Below, one piece after another: positions 57,501 through 64,000 of a DNA stretch of 64,000 bases. The notes below the pieces were generated by a model, which made no database searches, was not told where the DNA came from, and saw only the letters and a list, made by a program, of their open reading frames with translations. A program made the position numbers and the translations under genes. Origin of the DNA: Oxytricha trifallax (Eukaryota > Ciliophora > Spirotrichea > Sporadotrichida > Oxytrichidae); NCBI GenBank assembly GCA_000711775.1, contig ARYC01001936.1, positions 1 through 64,000 on the forward strand, read 5' to 3'. The first letter of the stretch is position 1. The number at the start of each line of letters is the position of its first letter.

Positions 57501-58294
57501 TGCTCACAAAATCGCCTCACCTTTTTTCCTATTTATCTTAAAACAAATTTATTTAGTTTTATTAAAAATATAATCTATCCTTATATTACTGAATTAGTTA
57601 ATAAAATTAAAATCTAATTATCTGGAATTCCTCATATTTTTCCAATATATTAATTATAGATAAATTTCTATTAGTTTACTTAAGTTAACTTTATAAGACC
57701 AAAAATAATAATTTTTTTATTAAAATTGCAATAAATGGCAATTTATATTGAGTGGAGGCAATAAAAGAAAACTTCAAATCGCTCTTGCACTATTCGGATC
57801 TCCAAAATATATCTTCATTGATGAAATATTCCAATTTTTAGACCCACTCTCCAAGGAAAATCTCAAAGACTACTTGAAATATATAGCAAGAAATAATTAA
57901 TCTACTATTGTATTAATATCTCAAAATAGAGAGGATTTTGAAGGTTTTTGCGATATACTTTATCATATGATAGATGGAAAGATTTCAAAAGATAATGCAT
58001 TAATATGTAATTATTAGATATTTTATCCTTATAATAATATGTTGCATACCTATGTATACATTAAATTTTAATCATATACTAATAATTAATGCAGAGAATT
58101 CCCTTAAGGCATCAACAGTAATACAATCAACTGAAGGGCTAGATGAATCAAGACACTCAAATTTATCTAAAAACCAATTAAACTCATAAACAAAACAGTA
58201 AAATTAAGCATCACAATAATTGCAAAATAGTCTCAGTTCCAGTGCTAATAAACAAAGTTTTGGTGTTGAAAACTAGCAAGACAAGAGCTATTGA
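48600..58294 (+). CDS. ABCA-type ABC transporter, full-length, in many small MDSs
   Basis: Plan: TMD1 - NBD1 - TMD2 - NBD2. The first helix region is at about 48605-48760 (KNYWIQKSNKRDLILEYAF). A lumenal segment is at 48830-48960 and membrane segments at 49220-49410 and 49840-50640. NBD1 lies at about 51235-51955: Walker A LIGENGSGK, then TTLVKIFAGL; Q-loop LCHQFDFLFQELSP; signature LSNGMKRRVSIGQA; Walker B LIILDEPTANL. A following segment at about 52405-52530 has NRIFLLNQGKISVF. TMD2 starts near 53930 (VMLKDLTQLLIRNEDF). NBD2 has GCNGSGKTTLLQLLF at about 56840, LSGGNKRKLQIALALF at about 57745 and IFIDEIFQFLDPLS, and the TGA is at 58292-58294. Very AT-rich gaps, some over 1 kb (51960-52400, 52540-53350), are IESs or introns. 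The first Met is not certain. In both NBDs the switch His is replaced by Gln. Confidence 0.82.
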
Positions 58295-59001
58295 AAACAT
58301 ATTAAATTAAAATTAGAGTAAGTTTTGGGTGATATAGTAAATAAGATATATAAAAATTATAGAAAATTCAATTAATAATATAAGAAGAGCAGTTAAATTA
58401 AAGTTATAAATTGATATATTTTAAGAATTATCTATTTTTTTCTCAATTTATTTATTCTGTATTTTAAGAATTGAATTTTTATAAAAATATTTTATTGCTT
58501 AAAAAAATTGTTACAAATAAATGGCACTACTAAGGCACATAAAATTTAAAAACAAATTAATTTTATTAATAATTCAAATTTTTCTTAAAAATTAAGAATT
58601 TTAAAATCCTTTGAAGAATTTGGCCTATTTAAGTATATTTTAAAGAATTTATTCTTAAATGTATTTATAAAATAAAAAAATATACAAAAAGATTTAACTA
58701 TTTTTCTGAATAATTATTTGATAATAAGATTAATAATTATTTCAAATATGAGTAGTAAGATTTTTTGTTCTTTAAAAGAGTAAATTTTCGAAACTTTTTT
58801 TCATATTTTGTTTAACTTTGTTGTAAGTTAGATTCTATGTAAGAAAACCAAAAATCAAAAATTTTTCAATTCTTTTAAAATAAAAGATAGAAAATACAAA
58901 TTTATATCTTTGATAGCTTTCCAAATAATATTTACAGTTTCGTATTTTTTTTAAATCTTTTGAATTATGAAATTAATTTAAACATACAGTCGTTTTTTAT
59001 T
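58295..59001. other. AT-rich convergent spacer, no gene seen
   Basis: Between the ABC transporter stop and the stop of the - strand DOMON-like gene. No coding patch was seen. Confidence 0.5.
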
Positions 59002-62000
59002 TCAAAGCAAGATAGCAATTACTGAAATACTAATTATAAAAGACAATCTTACAATGAAACTATAAATAGAATAAGAACCCATCACTGCAATTAAACTTAT
59101 ATATTTTTCTATTTTATTGTTCAAAATGTGAGTAGAGGCCTCTTAAATAACTGAGTTTAAATTAATTAAAATATTTTAATAAAGAGTAAAATAATTTTTA
59201 ATTTTAATATGTGTTTTTGAGGGTTCCATAAACAGTGAAAAACTTAAAGTCCTGCTGGCCATCTGTAATGTTTGAATCCTACCCTGTAGTTTAATTAATT
59301 TATTTACAAATTAATTTTTTGCTCATAAAATTTCTATTGAGTATCATTAGTGATCATATTCCTTTAGAAATGACTCATCCACATTAAGTGGTTACTTCCT
59401 GCCATCGCCATATATGAAGTGTTTGCTTTTGAATTATCGTTAAGGACGTTATTAATAGTGGTGTCTGTGTACATTTAAAAAGTAGTTTTATTGAAGTAAA
59501 CGTCAAAGCAGTTCATACCTGCAATCAAAACCCCAAAACCCCTTAATGAGGTTTATAAGTGCTTTGATTTGTAGGGAATTTGTTAGGGGTTGGGGTTATT
59601 ATTTAAATGCTAGACAAAAATAGCAAGCTTTTTGGGTCTATTTATGATGAAGAGTATATAGATTTAGTGTTTAAACTGCGATATGGATGTGATATATACA
59701 GTGAATAAGTCAAACCTGTACTTAATTATAAGTCAATTGCACTGCTCTTAAAGAGAAGTCCTTCAACTGTTCGCTCCCACTGCCTTATAGCTGTATAACT
59801 AAAGCAATAATAGCTGAATTCAATGCCTTAGAGGAAGTCAAAGTTTCAATAGAAGCATATTGACTATCTTATTAATGAAAAAACTTTGAAGTATTGGGCT
59901 CACTTCTCTCTTGACCAACGAGCTATTATGTTTCACCGCCAGTTCCCTGAGTTGAAGATCTCTGCATAGTCTGTTGCTAACATTTATAAACGAAATGGTA
60001 TCTCTTACAAAGGTGTGAATCGTATCAAGAGAGTGATTGATTTCACTCTGCCATTTTACAACAACAACTTAAATTATATTTATAATTAAATGCAGAGAGC
60101 CTAATAGAATAATATTAAGTTTATACATGCTGACGAGGCTGTGTTTACCTTCAACACTTTCATCTAGAAGTCTTGGTATAAGAGGCATAGTAATATAGAA
60201 GTATATGACTAGAAAGTCAAGGTATAAACGATGGCAATTCTTGGAGGAATTAGTGAAGATACTGGTTTAGAAACTTATGTTATTCATCCTCGCTCTATTA
60301 AGACAGAGCAGTATATAAAGTTCTTAGAACAGCTGAGAGAGAAGTACCCTGAATAAGAGATAATACTGTTTGTTGATAATCTTTCTGTTCATAAGACTAA
60401 AGAAACAAGGAAGAGTTATGAACAACTTAGAATAACACCAGTGTTCAACGTACCTTACAGTCCATAGTTTAATGGAATTGAGTTCTACTGGGGTATATTA
60501 AAAGGTCATTACAAGAAGATGCTGCTCTACCACTTGATGCATGACCTACCTATTGATACAGTTGACTTTATTAAAAGCTCAGCGAAGAGAGTAGATAATT
60601 TATTGGCTTAAAAGCTGTGCGAAAGAAGGGAGAGTGAATGTATAATAAATAAGTTTTAGAGTTAAGTTAATGAATATATAAGTCACATTTAGAATTCTTT
60701 AGAGGGAGCTGGCTTCTCTTTCTTTTCTTCTATTTCTTGCTTCCCTCCTCCTAAGTTTCTTCTCTTGCTGCCAGCTCCTGCATCTATGTTCATTGACTCT
60801 GGAGGCTAAATATTTGAATAAAGTCTCTTGCTAACTTCATACTTTGTCTGCAACTTTAGCTCTCTGTGAAGCTTGCTCTATTCCTTCATCAAGAAGATGC
60901 CAGTTCCACATTTTTCTAAAGAGTTAAGCTACAAATCTTACTAGAAATATAAGGGTGCTTCTGCAGCTCTGATAGCCAGCTCTCACTTATCTTGATCCCT
61001 TGTTTGTCCTTATCTTCTGAAGAGATGCTGTACCTTTTCTTATGAGATTCTTGATTAATTTCTTTCAAGTAATCAGCTTTAATTGTTGCAAGAATGCTAA
61101 AGAAATAGTTTCTTTCAGGTAGTTTATTTGACAACTGCTTCTTAGTAGGCAGGTACAGCGAAACCTCTGGGTCATTCATAGCATCATCATATAAGTTAGT
61201 CACTGAGATTTCTGGATAGTTTGGAATCTCTGCAAACTTCACATCTTAAGTTTTCAAAGCTTTCTTCTCTTCGCAGAGTATTGCTCTTAGAAATGAAATT
61301 TTAGTATCTTCCATCGTTGGTAGAAACAAACCAACTACATAATCAAGATTAGTTAGTATGAGTTCATTACCTTGCTGCATCAGGTAGCGATGCAAATCCT
61401 CCTTGCTTCTAAATCTTTGAATCAATTCTTGTGCTTGCCCTCTATTCATTGCATCATTCATTGACTCCATCTTGTTTACAGATCTAAGAAATGATATTCA
61501 AATTTAAGTTTATTGATTTCAATTATATACCTCTGTAAAACTTACTATTAAATATGGGCATCCTATAGAAGGTCAACCTCTTAGCAGGATATGCAGAAGG
61601 TTTTGAGAACTTGTTTCAAACTTGAGAGATTGATATCAATTTCTACTGTTATAGTTCCATATTTTTAAATTTAAATTTGTGCGTACTTAATTAGGAGCAG
61701 CTCCTAAAATGCTAGTACTTAATTAGGAGCATTAATTTAAGCTAGAACTTAATTAGGAGCACCCTAATTTTAATCATAAAATCACAAAATACCTCCTAAA
61801 GCAGTACGTACTTAATTAGGTGCACCTCCTAAATCGGTACGTACTATAATCAACTTATTATTGATTGTAAAAATGGTTACTTTATCACCCAGATTTAGAG
61901 CTGGATCGTCTCTTAGCACTCATATTTCTTCTATAATACCCTAAAAACTTCCCTTGAAACTTGTAGGCTTGCAAAGCTCTCATATAAGCTCTCAGTTATA

Positions 62001-63960
62001 GAGGCAGTTTTATAATTTTAAATTCAAATTTAAATATGAGCGCTAACATTTTAAGAAAAACAACAGCACTTCCATAAAACTAAATGAGACTGACCTTTGG
62101 CAGCAATAAAAAATGTGATAACTGTGAGATGAACTCACATAAGGAACTACCTGAGCTATCACTTGAGGTCTCTGTTATTAAAATAGAAATTAATAATAGA
62201 AAATAAATGGCAAACAAGTGTGTGGGAGACAGAGGGAGGAGAAAGGTATTAATGAAATGCCTATACAAACTGAAGAAGTAGAAGTATACTTTTGTGAGTA
62301 GTGTGAGAGAGAGACTTCGCTCATAAATCTAGTTGGTATAGGCATATGAAATAGCATAGAGAAGCCAAGCCAACTATATACTTAAAGCACGATAAAATCG
62401 ACGGAAAGTATGAGTGCTTCGAGTGCCATAAGCAGTATGCTCATATAAGAGATTTAAGGAAGCATCTTTTAAAAGCTCACAAGAAAGATTTAGAGATTGA
62501 AAAGCATGAAGATGAATTGAAGCTACTGAACAAAAGAAAAACAAGAGAATCTACGAAACTTGTAGAGCTTGAACAAGCTAGTGAATCAGAATATGTGAGG
62601 AAATCACGCAACGTACTAGCATCCGAAATCACAAAGATCATGATTAAAATTCAATATAAAAAGATTCCTGTTCTTGCCTAAATTGACCTAGGCACTTCAC
62701 TTTAAAGCTACCTTATATTAGATGACTCCTTTGATAAGAAAGTTAACAATGATCATCAATACGCATACAAGGTGTATCCCTTCAACTATCTCTTAAGTTA
62801 TGATAAATACTATAGATGGAGTTTACAAATGAGTATCAAGTACTCACTCAAGCAAAGTTCAAAGAGTGTAGCTACTTAATAAAGTTAGATGCTGTTCTTC
62901 TTGCCAAGGATCATGTTGCTTTCAGACTCCCACTCTATGAAATGACCCTAAGAGATTTCATTACAGATCAAAGAAATCATAAGTAGCTTGGATAAATAGC
63001 AACTCAGACCATACAAGGTATAAAAGAGCTTCACAAGTTAAGGTTTGTTCACAGAGATTTGAAGCCAGAAAATATAATGATAAACTTCTCAACAGTAAGA
63101 GTAGCAATAATCGATTTCAATAGAGCCTAAAGAGTGGAAGTATCAAGGCTTGGAACTGTAATGGGAACTCAAGGGTACTATCCAGAAAGAGAAGACTTGG
63201 AGAGATGGTGACTTTTAATGGGATGTGTGGGCTTTAGCAGCAATAATAATAGAGTGGCGATATGCCTCGCAACGATTACTAATCTACAAGGTGTGAGAAG
63301 GATGCTAAACAAAGAATAAAGCAATTTATTGACAGAACAAGAGTATCTCAATCAATGAAACAAATGGCAGAGTCAATAATAATAAAACCAAACTCAAGAT
63401 CAAGACATATCAATAGAGCAGATAGAGTTGTGGTAAAGTAAGATAAACTTCAGACCTCTACCACATGATCCTAAAGTGCATTTTGAGTGATTAAATTAAA
63501 TAAATTTACTATAAATTTCACATTAAAACCTATTAATAACCCCAACCCCTAACAAATTCCCTAGAAATCAAAGCACTTATAAACCTCATTAAGGGGTTTT
63601 GGGGTTTTGAATATCCTTTGTGGAATTAAATGTCACAGAGGAAAGTTTGCAGTGAACTCCGTCATAGAATGTTTAATTATTATTTTGCATAAATCCAATT
63701 GCTGACCAGAGTCCTCTATCAGCTGTCCAGCCTTAAACATTATACATATCTAACATAAGCATGGCGTGAAACTCCATCACACCGTAGTTGTTCTTTGTAT
63801 AGTAACTCAGCGTGAAATTTGGACTAGAGGCACTGTTCAATTGAATAGTGGAAGTGTCTGAAATGTAAACTTTGTGGCTTGAGTGATCTATTTAAGCTTG
63901 AACTAATGATAAAAACCCAAAAACTGGTAGAATTAGTACTTTAAGGTTGAAGCTGACCAT
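59002..63960 (-). CDS. Secreted/GPI-type DOMON-like protein, interrupted by a TBE transposon
   Basis: Start at 63960 gives a clear signal peptide (MVSFNLKVLILPVFGFLSL, then Val-Gln-Ala-Gln). A globular domain follows with YYTKNNYGVMEFHAML and GWTADRGLWSAIGFM, a pattern like DOMON domains. At 63613 the coding sequence stops at the TBE. It resumes at 59525 with GMNCFDVYFNKTTFQMYTD, in frame if the TBE and one AAT copy are removed. An IES near 59281-59342 (pointer ACT) joins MITNDT to TGQDSNITDGQQDFKFF. A last gap (pointer ATAT or TAT, about 59092-59210) leads to a C-terminal hydrophobic stretch (SFIVRLSFIISISVIAILL) and the TGA at 59002-59004, suggesting a membrane or GPI anchor. Function unknown; DOMON assignment is tentative. 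Confidence 0.68.
59526..59601 (+). repeat. Left terminal inverted repeat of the TBE
   Basis: 76 bases, starting with the C4A4 repeat; matches the reverse complement of 63534-63609 with one mismatch seen (G versus C in the middle). Confidence 0.95.
59607..60869 (+). CDS. TBE transposase (the '42-kDa' gene), DD34E
   Basis: An open frame of 420 codons from ATG 59607 to TGA 60867-60869, with many TAA/TAG codons read as Gln and no frameshift. The DDE catalytic triad is visible: HADEAVFTF, then LFVDNLSVHK, and FNGIEFYWG, with 34 residues between the second Asp and the Glu, as in Tc1/mariner transposases. The N-terminal half has a helix-turn-helix-like region. The frame runs past the length usually given for the 42-kDa protein and ends 20 bases short of the convergent 22-kDa gene; the last 60 or so residues are Ser/Pro/Leu-rich. 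It looks intact, and so may be functional. Confidence 0.93.
60889..61470 (-). CDS. TBE 22-kDa protein
   Basis: 193 codons from ATG 61470 (MESMNDAMNRGQAQELIQR) to TGA at 60889-60891, passing one TAA and one TAG as Gln. Size, position and orientation match the 22-kDa gene of Oxytricha TBEs, whose function is unknown. The protein is charged and helical-looking, with no membrane segment or known motif. Intact. Convergent with the transposase gene. Confidence 0.88.
61683..61824 (+). repeat. Four copies of a 17-base direct repeat in the TBE spacer
   Basis: GTACTTAATTAGGAGCA occurs at 61683-61699 and 61715-61731 and, with one change each, at 61745-61761 and 61808-61824. Inverse fragments (GCTCCTAA, CACCTCCTAAA) sit between them. 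The spacer lies between the divergent 22-kDa and zinc-finger/kinase genes, so these may be promoter or protein-binding sites. Confidence 0.8.
62084..63468 (+). pseudogene. TBE zinc-finger/kinase gene (the '57-kDa' gene), frameshifted
   Basis: Pieces of one protein appear in changing frames. A first C2H2 finger (CEQCERETS, then after a shift HKSSWYRHMKQH) is followed by a second, intact finger (YECFECHKQYAHIRDLRKH). A Ser/Thr-kinase-like domain follows, with [18 protein letters not shown] and VAIIDFNRA, where DFG is replaced by DFN. A last basic segment ends at TGA 63466-63468. Frame changes lie near 62320, 62830, 63205 and 63290, so this copy cannot make the protein as read, unless some are sequencing errors. 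The start is either 62084 or 62257. Confidence 0.8.
63534..63609 (-). repeat. Right terminal inverted repeat of the TBE
   Basis: Inverse of 59526-59601, ending GGGGTTTTGGGGTTTTG before the AAT target duplication. Confidence 0.95.
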
Positions 63961-64000
63961 TTGAATAATTTTGAGATATATTTAGATTTCAAATTCAATT

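Larger units (their letters stand above)
59526..63609. mobile_element. TBE (telomere-bearing element) transposon, 4084 bp
   Basis: Both ends are CAAAACCCCAAAACCCC in inverted orientation, that is C4A4 telomere repeats, inside near-perfect 76-bp terminal inverted repeats. AAT is duplicated at the target (59523-59525 and 63610-63612), fitting the ANT site known for Oxytricha TBEs. Inside are the three TBE genes: a DD34E transposase (+), a 22-kDa protein (-) and a zinc-finger/kinase protein (+). In Oxytricha these elements are removed with the IESs during macronuclear development and their transposases have been implicated in DNA elimination. Here the host reading frame is restored exactly by removing the element and one AAT. 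Confidence 0.97.

Noticed and set aside
59526..59542. C4A4 repeat as a chromosome end
   Set aside because: It is mirrored at 63593-63609 within long inverted repeats and flanked by an AAT duplication, so it is the end of a TBE, not a telomere.

Overview
The window is germline (micronuclear) DNA of a spirotrich ciliate of the Oxytricha/Stylonychia type. Three things show this. (1) Every convincing reading frame uses TAA and TAG as sense codons (glutamine in the recognised proteins) and ends at TGA. (2) Genes are cut into macronuclear-destined segments (MDSs) by AT-rich internal eliminated sequences (IESs), each bounded by a short direct repeat (pointer), and removing the IES plus one pointer copy restores the frame. 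(3) A 4.1 kb transposon with C4A4-repeat termini and an AAT target duplication, a TBE (telomere-bearing element) of Oxytricha, sits inside a gene. Small spliceosomal introns (GT...AG) also occur.

Layout. 1-2760: relic of a DD34E (Tc1/mariner-like) transposon, then an orphan coding patch. 3380-7935 (-): SCP/FCP1-type phosphatase with a long Ser/Asn/Gln tail. 8497-9370 (-): membrane protein. 9960-11082 and 11271-13847 (+): two unrecognised genes. 14259-16465 (-): mitochondrial 3-ketoacid CoA transferase. 17342-20411 and 21717-25635 (+): tandem calcium-dependent protein kinases with different IES sets. 33851-34985 (+): PAC2-like proteasome chaperone. 35148-37244 (+): SET-domain protein. 41537-41894 (+): small protein. 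45144-47257 (+): UNC93-like transporter. 48600-58294 (+): ABCA-type transporter in many small MDSs. 59002-63960 (-): secreted DOMON-like protein interrupted by the TBE (59526-63609).

The main result lies between about 20.9 and 45.0 kb. Four genes there are scrambled and interlocked. Their pieces lie on opposite strands, kilobases apart, and are joined by shared pointers of 10-16 bp that restore the frames exactly: CAP (+ 43712-44986, then - 21437-20920), a DENN-domain protein (+ 26477-32636, then - 43548-42286), a HAD phosphatase (- 40903-40056, then + 32708-33169), and a CEP104-like protein that zig-zags between strands (- 26236-25749, + 37712-37846, - 33737-33594, + 37916-38065, - 33441-33375, + 38123 onward). 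PAC2, SET and one CDPK sit unscrambled inside the same interval.

All assignments come from reading the translated sequence by eye. No database search was run, and MDS/IES borders are given only where a pointer and frame support them.
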